The position numbers and the translations under genes are program-made. Source: Dyella_B acidisoli (lineage in GTDB: Bacteria; Pseudomonadota; Gammaproteobacteria; Xanthomonadales; Rhodanobacteraceae). From it: 64,000 bases of DNA. The notes beneath the pieces are model-generated. The model did no database searches, was not told where the DNA came from, and saw nothing but the letters and a program-made list of their open reading frames with translations. Positions 1-7,470 of this stretch are shown one piece after another (the first letter of the stretch is position 1; each line of letters starts with the position of its first letter). Location: assembly GCF_049532895.1 (NCBI RefSeq), contig NZ_CP064031.1:2046001-2110000 (forward strand). The letters are read 5' to 3'.

Positions 1-541
1 ACTTTTTTTGGCTTGATCACGTACAGAGATCGATTTGCACTGTCCCTTTGCGAAACAGGCACGAAGCACCACCGCGTAAACGCAGCTCGATGAACTTTCA
101 GTTAGGAAACAGCGGTTCATGTCGTACCGTTCCTACCAAGCCATATGAGCGACAGTGGTCCATACAACGGGAGGTCAAAGCCTCGTGGTGACGTGTCCTC
201 TTTCCCCGTTCAGAAGAAGACGTCAATCCGTTTACTACACCAACCTATCATCCACACAGGCCCCTAGGGTTTTACTTCTGGATGTGCTTCAAGTCAACAA
301 GTTTGAAGTGAAGGCATGCAGGATTTTCACGATATCGGTGTCCGCAGTATCAGGTGATTGTCCCTAAATCACCGGGTGAATGAGTCTGATGACAAGCATT
401 TCGAGCGCTATGTATAAAACATTATCACCCCATTGTGACCGCGCCATGGTCGTAGGCAGGGGTGCAAACCCAAGTTTTGCCGCGGTTATGTAGATGGCAA
501 TGTCAGGGTTTGTACCCCAGCCTGCGATTGGCGCCGGTGAA
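1..541. other. No convincing gene
   Basis: I see no credible coding region here. The only plus-strand open frame (155-367, 70 codons) has no ribosome binding site, no recognisable domain and an atypical composition. A CCCCTAGGG word at about 261-269 resembles half of the T3SS box described elsewhere but lacks the second arm. The last 90 bases hold a REP-like palindrome, listed separately. Confidence 0.5.
452..525. repeat. REP-like palindrome, copy 1
   Basis: Divergent copy of the dispersed inverted repeat of this window. Left arm GTAGGCAGGGGTGCAAACCC, right arm GGGTTTGTACCCCAGCCTGC, separated by about 30 bases. It lies just downstream of the tautomerase gene stop codon, the usual place for such elements (3' ends of transcription units). 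Confidence 0.75.
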
Positions 542-769
542 CTACATCTGGTAACCGGGCTTCTTGTAGAGCTTGCCGAGCGGGTTCTGGATATCCGTGC
601 GATACACCTTTTCAGCCCATTCCGTTGAACGGATTTCCTCAAAAGCCACGGATACGGATTCCTCGCCGTAGCCGAATGCGTCCATGACGTCCTGGGTAAT
701 GCGATTTGCCAGGCTCTGCTTCTGCGATTCGCTCTTGCCTGGATAGAGCTTGACGATGACGTGGGGCAT
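542..769 (-). CDS. 4-oxalocrotonate tautomerase family enzyme
   Basis: Small tautomerase of 75 residues. The protein begins Met-Pro-His-Val, so after Met removal the N-terminal proline would be the catalytic base typical of the 4-OT superfamily. The start at 769 was chosen because it exposes this proline and follows a GAGG ribosome binding site; the longer upstream frame would bury it. The family usually forms hexamers of 60-80 residue subunits and moves protons in enol/keto or dienol substrates. It is the last gene of a minus-strand operon with a carboxymuconolactone decarboxylase-like protein and a cupin. The substrate cannot be read from the sequence. Confidence 0.88.
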   Translation of the reverse strand: MPHVIVKLYPGKSESQKQSLANRITQDVMDAFGYGEESVSVAFEEIRSTEWAEKVYRTDIQNPLGKLYKKPGYQM

Positions 770-785
770 GTTTTGTAACCTCGCA

Positions 786-1103
786 TTAAAGGGCTTCGGC
801 AAAAACCTTGCGCACCAACTCGATGGCGGTGTTGGCACACGGCCATCCGGCGTAGAACGCCAGATGTGTGATCACCTCGATCAGCTCTTCTTTGGTAACG
901 CCATTCTGGAGTGCAAACTTCAGATGAAACGGCAGTTCGTTGACGCGATAGAGAGCGATCAGCGCAGCAACGGTGATCAGGCTGCGATCGCGCTTGGACA
1001 ACGCTGTGCGCTCCCATATCTGCCCGAACAGAACCTGCCGCGTAGTGTCGTTGAGGGTAGGGGCGATGTCCGCAAAAGGACCGGCTTTGCTGTCGTTACT
1101 CAT
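786..1103 (-). CDS. Carboxymuconolactone decarboxylase family protein
   Basis: 105 residues, the usual single-domain CMD/AhpD-like length. The segment around residues 25-90 has the family pattern: W-E-R-x-x-L-S-K-R-D-R-S-L-I-T, then a helical stretch ending in H-L-A-F-Y-A-G-W-P. The CxxC pair of the AhpD peroxidase subgroup is absent; a single Cys follows the AGWP turn. This fits the PcaC-like decarboxylase/unknown subgroup rather than a peroxidase. The start at 1103 has AGAGGT upstream and overlaps the upstream cupin gene by 8 bases, so the two are probably translationally coupled. A role in aromatic or lactone metabolism is inferred from the family only. Confidence 0.88.
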   Translation of the reverse strand: MSNDSKAGPFADIAPTLNDTTRQVLFGQIWERTALSKRDRSLITVAALIALYRVNELPFHLKFALQNGVTKEELIEVITHLAFYAGWPCANTAIELVRKVFAEAL

Positions 1104-1512
1104 GGGATGACCTCTGTGCGGCCAGATACTGTTCGTCGGTAACGTGCTCCATCCATTCGACTGCCTTGCCGTCGAGATATTCCTGTACAGCTATGTGCGT
1201 CACGGATGTCGTCGTCGTCGCGCCGTGCCAATGACGGTGTCCCGGTGGGCACCAGATCACGTCGCCTGCGTGGATAACCTCGATGGGACCATCTTCGCAC
1301 TGCGTCCAGCCACAACCGGCCGTCACAATGAGAATTTGGCCAAGCGGATGCGTATGCCATGCCGAGCGCGCTCCCGGTTCAAAAGTCACGCTGGCACATC
1401 CCACGCGCGCTGGCCCTGGTGCATTGAAGTACGGATCGATGCGCACATTGCCCGTAAAAAAATCCGCGGGCCCTTTGATCGAGGCCTGCGAGCCATTGCG
1501 AATGAGGTGCAT
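1096..1512 (-). CDS. Cupin-domain protein, (R)-mandelonitrile lyase-like
   Basis: 138-residue single-domain cupin. Motif 1 appears as H-T-H-P-L-G-Q with a following Glu-rich strand, and motif 2 as P-P-G-x-R-H-W-H-G, giving the histidines for a divalent metal. This exact arrangement is common in cupins annotated as manganese (R)-mandelonitrile lyases, often found beside carboxymuconolactone decarboxylase genes, as here. The start at 1512 has GGAG eight bases upstream. It is first in a three-gene operon divergent from a LysR regulator, which probably controls it. The true substrate is uncertain; many such cupins are mis-specified in name. Confidence 0.85.
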   Translation of the reverse strand: MHLIRNGSQASIKGPADFFTGNVRIDPYFNAPGPARVGCASVTFEPGARSAWHTHPLGQILIVTAGCGWTQCEDGPIEVIHAGDVIWCPPGHRHWHGATTTTSVTHIAVQEYLDGKAVEWMEHVTDEQYLAAQRSSHE

Positions 1513-1627
1513 GAGCTTGCTCCAAACGAAGGTGATGACTACCTAGTCTGGGTGACTTGATAGCTATTGATTAGATGGAACTATCGGATAGAACATATAA
1601 GTCATAGTTATAAATATAGATATCGCC
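1513..1627. promoter_or_regulatory. Divergent promoter region, cupin operon / lysR
   Basis: AT-rich 115-base gap between the divergent cupin operon and the LysR gene. It contains a perfect 11-base inverted repeat, CTATCGGATAG at 1581-1591, which also fits the loose T-N11-A dyad expected for LysR proteins. Its place in the middle of the gap makes it the best operator candidate; binding is inferred. Confidence 0.5.
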
Positions 1628-2518
1628 ATGGCTCGCCAGAACCTCAACGATTTGCTCGCTTTCACCACGGTTGCGCGCATGCGCAGCTTCACCAAGGCGG
1701 CAGCTGATTTGGGCGTAAGCCAGCCGGCGTTGAGTCAAACAATCCGTGGACTTGAAGCCCGACTCGGCGTTCGACTCCTTACCCGCACAACGCGCAGCGT
1801 GTCGCTCACCGATGCAGGTGAGCATCTACTGAGCTCGATAGGCAGTCGTCTCGACGAGATCGAGGAGGAATTGGACGCATTGAGCGCGTTGCGGGATAAG
1901 CCTGCAGGCACGATACGCATCACCACCGGCGAACCGGCGTTTACTTCCATCTTGTGGCCAAGGCTTCGTCCGTTCTTGCGCAACTATCCGGACATTCGTG
2001 TGGAATTCGACGTCAGTTACGAGTTGAAAGATATCGTTGCGAAAAGATTTGACGCTGGCGTGCGCCTGGGCGAGCAGGTGGAGAAAGATATGATCGCCGT
2101 CAAGATTGGGCCCGAGGTTCGAATGGCTGCAGTGGCTTCTCCAGCTTATTTTGCAGGCAAAACCAAGCCAAAGAAGCCACAGGAACTCGCCGAGCATCGC
2201 TGCATCAATCTACGTCTTCCTACCTACGGAGGGCATTATGCGTGGGAATTCGAGCGCAACCGCAGGGAGATCCACGTTCGGGTGCAAGGGCAGCTCGCTT
2301 TTAGCGCAGCACATCATATTGTCGCTGCATCCATCGACGGTTACGGCGTGGCCTTCGTGCCAGAGGACATGGTGTTGGCGCACATCAAAGCAGGACGTCT
2401 TGTTCGTATCCTCGAAGATTGGTGTCCGGCTTTTCCGGGTTATCACCTCTACTACCCGAGTCGACGCCAACACTCTCCGGCGTTTTCCTTGCTGGTGGAA
2501 GCGTTGCGCTATCGATAG
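1628..2518 (+). CDS. LysR family transcriptional regulator
   Basis: 296 residues, normal for the family. Residues 4-63 form the winged helix-turn-helix (LNDLLAF, then FTKAAADLGVSQPALSQTI, then RLGVRLLTRTTRSVSLT). The remainder is the periplasmic-binding-protein-like effector domain. The subgroup resembles CrgA/DsdC-type regulators with W-E-F-E-R-N in the effector part. The gene is divergent from the cupin/CMD/tautomerase operon across a 115-base gap, the classic arrangement for a LysR protein and its target. No strong Shine-Dalgarno precedes the ATG. The inducer is unknown. Confidence 0.93.
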   Translation: MARQNLNDLLAFTTVARMRSFTKAAADLGVSQPALSQTIRGLEARLGVRLLTRTTRSVSLTDAGEHLLSSIGSRLDEIEEELDALSALRDKPAGTIRITTGEPAFTSILWPRLRPFLRNYPDIRVEFDVSYELKDIVAKRFDAGVRLGEQVEKDMIAVKIGPEVRMAAVASPAYFAGKTKPKKPQELAEHRCINLRLPTYGGHYAWEFERNRREIHVRVQGQLAFSAAHHIVAASIDGYGVAFVPEDMVLAHIKAGRLVRILEDWCPAFPGYHLYYPSRRQHSPAFSLLVEALRYR

Positions 2519-2695
2519 CTACCAACAACAAAGCGCTACGATTCGATCATCCGCAGGTGGGAGGTTAGCGAATCCGCGCACATGGATAGAAGCGTGATTG
2601 GCGCCGGGTTTCGCCGATTGGAATTTCGATCAAGAGCTTCGGCGTGTGCAGTGCGATGTTCTAGCCCCTTCGGCTGCGTAGGCTGGAAAGCAATC

Positions 2696-2770
2696 GTAGA
2701 TTGGGGTGCAAACCCCAACATCACCATGTATGCATATGTCGCGATGTTGGGGTTTACACCCCAACCTACG
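2696..2770. repeat. REP-like palindrome, copy 2
   Basis: Best-preserved copy. Left arm is close to GATTGGGGTGCAAACCCCAA and the right arm is its near-exact reverse complement ending in CCAACCTACG, with about 25 bases of loop. Each arm is itself a short palindrome (TTGGGGTGCAAACCCCAA), so the element can fold into a cruciform. It sits between the 3' ends of the LysR gene and the convergent outer-membrane protein gene. Confidence 0.9.
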
Positions 2771-2802
2771 TGGCATTCCAACCTGCGCTACATTCGCCTA
2801 AC

Positions 2803-3633
2803 TCAGAACAGGTATTTCAAGCTCGCACCCACGCCATAGTCCGGGCTGCCATTGGCGAAGCCGCCAAGCACATACGCCTGCAAGCGCAACTTCTGATTCA
2901 ACTTGTGATTCCAATAGGCCGTGACTTCGCTTTGCGGGCCACCGTTGGTTGCGATCTTCTGGCGATAGTCGTAATACACGCCGACATCGTCATCGTGGCT
3001 CAGTTTGTAGCCGAGGCCGATGTTGGCGTTGAAGCCATTCTTCAGCTGGATGTATTGCGAGCTGCCGTATTTCATCCAGCCCACACCGCCGAATGCGGTC
3101 CAGTTGCCGTAGACCTTATATGTGTCCAGCGATGCGCCGTAGTCGTTTTCGCCGGTGCCAAGACCTTTGTTGGCATCGGCGGTGCCGAATTTGACCTTGC
3201 CGGTAACGTCAACGCCAAACGTGTGGTCGCTGCTTTGGAATACTTCATAGCCAGCCGAAGCGACGATATCGCCGAGCCCTGATGCTGAACCAGTGCCCGT
3301 CGTTGTGGTGGTTGCGGTGCTTCCTGCAGCACCACGGCCGTGACCACGTCCATGAGGATTGCTGTTTTTGACGCGACCGACACCGGGGATCACGTTGCCT
3401 GCACCGCTGATGTCCACATAGGGCACCACCAACTTGAAGGTCCAACGGTCCATGTTATAGGTCGCTGTGACAGGAACCGACCAGATGTTGGTGGTGGTGT
3501 CGGTGCCATATTTGCCGCTGCTGAAATCCGCGCCGGCTGCAAGGCTGAACTGATCGTCGCCACTGCCAGCCGCATGCGCGGCAGTGGTGCCGAGCAACAG
3601 GCCGGCGGTGATCAAAAATGGCTTCTTCAACAT
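2803..3633 (-). CDS. Putative outer-membrane transporter-like beta-barrel protein
   Basis: 276 residues from the chosen start at 3633, which has AAAGGAAA upstream and opens a clear Sec signal peptide (MLKKPFLITAGLLLG, cleaved after AHA). Upstream in-frame codons encode no plausible protein. The mature part has alternating aromatic/polar strands, many Gly, Asn and Tyr, and ends in Phe (L-K-Y-L-F), the terminal signature recognised by the Bam complex. It resembles the loosely defined MetA-pathway/transporter family of outer-membrane proteins. A Gly/His/Arg then Thr-rich insertion near residues 95-115 is probably a surface loop. Substrate unknown. Confidence 0.72.
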   Translation of the reverse strand: MLKKPFLITAGLLLGTTAAHAAGSGDDQFSLAAGADFSSGKYGTDTTTNIWSVPVTATYNMDRWTFKLVVPYVDISGAGNVIPGVGRVKNSNPHGRGHGRGAAGSTATTTTTGTGSASGLGDIVASAGYEVFQSSDHTFGVDVTGKVKFGTADANKGLGTGENDYGASLDTYKVYGNWTAFGGVGWMKYGSSQYIQLKNGFNANIGLGYKLSHDDDVGVYYDYRQKIATNGGPQSEVTAYWNHKLNQKLRLQAYVLGGFANGSPDYGVGASLKYLF

Positions 3634-3718
3634 CGATGAATTTTCCTTTGAACGTGCGCAATCAGGCACGCAGCCCAGCGATGGGCTGTTCTGCGCGCCA
3701 ACGGGGTAGAGAAACGAA

Positions 3719-4450
3719 TTAGCCGCCGGGACGACCGGCGTGATCAGGACGATCGGGGCGTTCTGGACGCTCGGGCACGTCGACATGCTCAGGACGCTGA
3801 GCGATATCCGGCTTGCTTACATGATCAGGATGCGTGTGCGCATCACGGTCCACGATCTCGACACGCGCTACCTGCGTATGCACATGTCCTTCCCCGGCTG
3901 CGCTGCCGACAGCTTTCGGCGAACGCATCACATCGCCGAGCTTGAAGCCGAGATTGTTCGCGATCTGCCCCCAGCCTTGTCCTGCAGCACGGGATGCAAG
4001 CACACCGTGCAATGAGATTGTGCTGCCGTTAGCAAGCACCAAGGTTCCGCCATTCAATGCCGCGGCGAGTTCAGCCGAGGTGGGGTCGGTGATGCCTTGT
4101 TTGGCGAGGCTGGCCTCAGCCAGCGACAAGGCGATACGCACGTTGCCGTAACCCAGTTTGCCCGTGTCCGGTGTGAACGTGGTCGTGGTAGTTGCACCCG
4201 TGGCCGAAGTGCTCGTCAACGTAACGGCCGTGCCGTTGTGCAGACCATTGACCAGCGCTTGGGCATTGGCGTTGGAACCGGCAAGGCTCGTGAACTCAGT
4301 GGTGAGTCGCGTCGTTTCTTGTGTTGTTGTTGTGCTGGTCGTCGTCGTGGTAGTGGTGGTGCTTGTCTGCGCAAAAGCAGGCAGGGCCGAAGCCGACGCG
4401 ACGATAATGCTGGCGCAAATCAATCGAAGTGAAAAACGGTGGATACGCAT
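3719..4450 (-). CDS. Exported Thr-rich and Pro/Arg/Asp-rich protein, unknown
   Basis: 243 residues. The start at 4450 has GGGAG upstream and begins a signal peptide (MRIHRFSLRLICASIIVASA, cleavage near AFA-QT). After cleavage comes a near-homopolymeric threonine/serine tract (about residues 30-45), then an Ala/Leu/Gly-rich middle that looks folded, and a C-terminal tail with repeated PERPERPDRPD-type units ending in Gly-Gly. The gene lies 86 bases upstream of the outer-membrane protein gene on the same strand, so they may be co-transcribed. I do not recognise the family. The middle part (G-x-x-L-A-S-R-A-A-G-Q-G-W-G-Q-I-A) is probably the conserved portion. Confidence 0.7.
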   Translation of the reverse strand: MRIHRFSLRLICASIIVASASALPAFAQTSTTTTTTTTSTTTTQETTRLTTEFTSLAGSNANAQALVNGLHNGTAVTLTSTSATGATTTTTFTPDTGKLGYGNVRIALSLAEASLAKQGITDPTSAELAAALNGGTLVLANGSTISLHGVLASRAAGQGWGQIANNLGFKLGDVMRSPKAVGSAAGEGHVHTQVARVEIVDRDAHTHPDHVSKPDIAQRPEHVDVPERPERPDRPDHAGRPGG

Positions 4451-4854
4451 AACCGACTCCCGAAATGCATGTGAAGACCCCCTGTTGATGTGCAAGCAGG
4501 TGGTTCCATCACACGCCCACGGTCTTTTCCAATTAAGACTGCCGTTCGGGCTTCGCCAGACACCAAAGTAGTGTTCGGGATGGGGGACGTTCCTGACAAG
4601 CCAACCCGAAAGTTTGGTTAAGTGACTGTTGTGTTGCTTATGTGAAGTGCGTCAACTATTCATGTTGCTTGCGCGGGACTGACGACCGAATCGACGGTAA
4701 TGCGCGCGCATGCTAACCGCTTTTCATGGATTGCTGTGTAAACCGTTACATGCCATATTTTCGCTGTCTTGCAGCTTGCCCGACTCCATGACGACAGCAG
4801 GCCGTCGAGCAAGTGCTCTGAGCAGAACTTATTCCATTGGATGGAGAAGTGCCC
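4451..4854. other. Intergenic region, no gene seen
   Basis: About 400 bases between a minus-strand exported protein gene and a plus-strand SUKH gene. It must hold both promoters. I see no repeat, RNA gene or credible small frame in it. Confidence 0.45.
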
Positions 4855-6315
4855 ATGAGTATTACCTTTCATTTTCCCTCGGGCATGGCGCTTCCGGCGC
4901 TCATGATAGAGCTGCAATACGAGCTTCCCTGGTTGTTCGATGACGACGCAGTCGTGGGCGATGGCTTCGCCTTTTATTCGCAGGAACCCATCGATACCGC
5001 GCTTTGGTTTGCACGAAAAACGTCACCGTCGATACTCGCGGCCGCCAACAAACTGGGTGTGTTTGGCAGTGCGCCGGATGGCTCGCTGTTTGCGTTGTGG
5101 CAATCACAGCGAGGCGATTATCCGGTGGTCTGCCTTGGCTCCGAAGGCGGTACCCAAGTGCTGGCCGCAAGCTTTGCGGACTTTTTGAGGCTGCTGGCGA
5201 TTGGGTACGGCGCCCTGGAAACGGCCGGCGTCTATGACGAACCGCCCGAGGAAGATGCTAGTTCTCCGCTGTTGCGCGATTGGCTCGTGGCCAAAGGATT
5301 GGATGTGCCTGGCACGGGCGAGCAGATCGTCAGCGCCGCCGCCCAGGCTCATCCGGACTTCCATGGCTGGTGCGAGGACGCCATACACGGCGTGTTGAAC
5401 GAAGCCGTGCCGACACCTGCAGCGGACGTTGCGCCTGAGTCCATGGATGGAATGTCGGGGAGTCTTTGGGATCACCTGATCAGCGCAATCGGCAAGCCGT
5501 CGAACAGTCCGCAGGTCGTGTCCTTGCTGAGGCGCTTGCAAGCACGGGCGCTAAGCAGCACCCATCCGAATAACCCGGATACGCATGTTGCTGTCCAGGA
5601 CATGGGCATCGAGATAGAAGCCAGCTGCGCGCTTCATCATCGGCAGTACTGGCCACCGCGAAGGGAAGGGCGGGTTTATGTTTCCTACGTGCATCGAATC
5701 CGGTTGAGCCATGATGCCTATGTCGGCCCGCTGCCCATGCTGGAGAACTGGCCGTGGGACGTAGTGACGGAATCGTCGCGGACCTGGCAGTCCCCGGACC
5801 GCAGCTTGCGCATCAAGCAAGATTTCGAAGAAGGAACATTGGCGTGCACCCACCTGGCTTTGCCTGAGGAGCGCGCGTACATAACGGCATCACCCGCGTA
5901 CGAAATTGAGAAGCCGCTGGTGTACGTGGAAGACGCATTCTTCGCAACGTGGTGTGCATTGAACGGATTGTTGGATCCGGAGAAGTTCAACGAAAAGGTG
6001 GTGCAACCCTGGCAGAAGCGCACTCAGACTCCGCTTACTTTCCTGCATATCCCCTGCGACAACGTGCTGTGGAGCGGCGACATTCCTGAAACATTCGCTT
6101 CGTTCATCAGCGCCTACTACCTTGGATTCTGCGACTCCGAAGAACAGACATGGCGCAGCGATATCAAGCAGGTTTTCGGTTCCAGCAACCATTTCCGCAA
6201 GGACACCGACGCGATGACACCGGATAGCTGGGATGCCTATGACCGCATAGCGAAGCGCATCGTATTGCGCTTTACCCAGTGGAAGGTCGGGAAGCTCAAG
6301 CGAAGGGAGTGTTGA
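4855..6315 (+). CDS. SMI1/KNR4 (SUKH)-domain protein
   Basis: 486 residues from the ATG at 4855, which has GGAGA upstream and is preferred to the ATG at 4837. The N-terminal ~120 residues look like a SUKH fold: hydrophobic strands, an acidic patch, and the family-typical Y-P-V-V-x-L-G-S-E-G then V-L-A-x-S-F-x-x-F-L-R-L-L. SUKH domains often act as immunity proteins against contact-dependent or type VI toxins. The remaining 360 residues are unlike anything I recognise; they contain several W/Y-rich segments. No toxin gene is adjacent, so an immunity role is only a possibility. The frame continues for 26 codons after the TGA (see the next entry). Confidence 0.7.
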   Translation: MSITFHFPSGMALPALMIELQYELPWLFDDDAVVGDGFAFYSQEPIDTALWFARKTSPSILAAANKLGVFGSAPDGSLFALWQSQRGDYPVVCLGSEGGTQVLAASFADFLRLLAIGYGALETAGVYDEPPEEDASSPLLRDWLVAKGLDVPGTGEQIVSAAAQAHPDFHGWCEDAIHGVLNEAVPTPAADVAPESMDGMSGSLWDHLISAIGKPSNSPQVVSLLRRLQARALSSTHPNNPDTHVAVQDMGIEIEASCALHHRQYWPPRREGRVYVSYVHRIRLSHDAYVGPLPMLENWPWDVVTESSRTWQSPDRSLRIKQDFEEGTLACTHLALPEERAYITASPAYEIEKPLVYVEDAFFATWCALNGLLDPEKFNEKVVQPWQKRTQTPLTFLHIPCDNVLWSGDIPETFASFISAYYLGFCDSEEQTWRSDIKQVFGSSNHFRKDTDAMTPDSWDAYDRIAKRIVLRFTQWKVGKLKRREC

Positions 6316-6396
6316 GGCTTGGTTCCTTTACGCTGGGGCGGCGGCAATGTGCAGTTGGACTTCCGCGATATGAAGTTCGACTGGGCATTCGACTGA
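6316..6396 (+). pseudogene. In-frame 26-codon extension beyond the SUKH gene stop
   Basis: Directly after the TGA of the SUKH gene the same frame reads GLVPLRWGGGNVQLDFRDMK and six further residues to a second TGA at 6394-6396. The translation is protein-like (alternating polar/aromatic). This may mean that the present stop is a recent nonsense change that shortened a longer protein. Chance cannot be excluded over so short a span. Confidence 0.3.
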
Positions 6397-6430
6397 ACTA
6401 ACCCACTCGGTGCTTGGCGAGGGAGAGTTT

Positions 6431-6504
6431 GTAGGCTGGGATGACAATCCCAGCATCACCATGCACGCATACATCGCGATGCTGGGATTGTCATCCCGGC
6501 CTAC
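6431..6504. repeat. REP-like palindrome, copy 3 (variant)
   Basis: Variant of the family with compensating changes: left arm GTAGGCTGGGATGACAATCC, right arm GGATTGTCATCCCGGCCTAC. The base-pair compensations in both arms show that the palindrome, not the primary sequence, is conserved. The rest of 6397-6663 shows no gene. Confidence 0.88.
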
Positions 6505-6663
6505 GCACTGACTGTATTCGAGTGACGGGTGGCTGGTACTGGCTACAACCAATGAAACGATGCTACATATGCCGGCGGAAAGCCAGGGTTGCTTTCGACG
6601 TCCTACGGCATGTAGCCATAGTGCTACCCGAGTCAAAAGTCCCTTATTCTCGAACTGGAAAAG

Positions 6664-7470
6664 ATGCGTATGACCAATTCGATACAACAGGCCGCACAGA
6701 GCATCATTGCCTCGATGCAGCGCGCATATGGTGGGGAATCCACGTTACTTGACGCTGACGAAAGCCATTTCCGGCATCTGGATCTCCGGTTCTATCGTGA
6801 CTTCCAGGGCCAGCATGAAGCCCAGGGTTTTCGCCATCTGCGCGATGTCGAGGTCGCTGAAATCTCGAATTCGCCCACAACGTTCGTGGCGCGCACCTTT
6901 ATCCGCAGCATGGTTTCCGCGGATGGCGGAACCGTGGCTTACTACTATCAAGTCAAGCCACGCATGGGGCGCTTAATACGCCATTTGCTGCGCGGCTTGA
7001 AGAACGGCCGCTGGCTGGACACGCCGAGGTTCTTTCTTCGCACCCTGAAGACCAAGCACTGTACGGATTACGAGAGCGAATTGAGTAACGGCCATTTCAT
7101 AACAACCAGCAATGCCCAATCCGCGGGCAATCTTTCGCTGCCATCCACCATCGATAGCGAATTTCATCCTTATGGCACCTCACCCGTAGTGGTGGCCAAC
7201 CGACATCGTCAGCGCCTTGACGCATATTTTGCATCGGCGCCTGATGTGCGCCCGCGCCTGGTGCGAACGGTAGAAGATTTGACGCAAATGCAACGCAGGA
7301 TCAAGGCGCAAAAGAACGCGTATCGTGCTGCTGTGAAGTGGGTAACGCAGGCCGATCTGGAAAGAATGTCTTTGGGCAACCCATTGCTGGCTGAGGCCGT
7401 ATACGAAGAAATACGCAGGCAGTTGGGTGCTGATGGCGGAGAAGGGCGATCGGCAACCATCCAACCATGA
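6664..7470 (+). CDS. Conserved hypothetical protein, coupled to CadC-like regulator
   Basis: 268 residues, cytoplasmic by composition, no signal peptide or membrane segment. GGAAAAG precedes the ATG at 6664; an alternative ATG lies at 6670. I recognise no domain. The N-terminal half has mixed alpha/beta character with G-G-T-V-A-Y-Y-Y-Q-V in the middle. The C-terminal third is charged and helical (Q-M-Q-R-R-I-K-A-Q-K-N-A-Y). Its last four bases overlap the next gene (ATGA), so both are made from one message and probably act together; the partner is a membrane-anchored transcription factor. Confidence 0.65.
   Translation: MRMTNSIQQAAQSIIASMQRAYGGESTLLDADESHFRHLDLRFYRDFQGQHEAQGFRHLRDVEVAEISNSPTTFVARTFIRSMVSADGGTVAYYYQVKPRMGRLIRHLLRGLKNGRWLDTPRFFLRTLKTKHCTDYESELSNGHFITTSNAQSAGNLSLPSTIDSEFHPYGTSPVVVANRHRQRLDAYFASAPDVRPRLVRTVEDLTQMQRRIKAQKNAYRAAVKWVTQADLERMSLGNPLLAEAVYEEIRRQLGADGGEGRSATIQP

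Noticed and set aside
261..269. CCCCTAGGG half box near the window start
   Set aside because: The second arm is missing and no gene follows it.
155..367. 70-codon plus-strand open frame
   Set aside because: No ribosome binding site, no domain, unlikely composition; overlaps nothing informative.
6313..6315. TGA as a selenocysteine codon
   Set aside because: No SECIS-like hairpin directly downstream, no known selenoprotein family; a simple stop or nonsense change is likelier.
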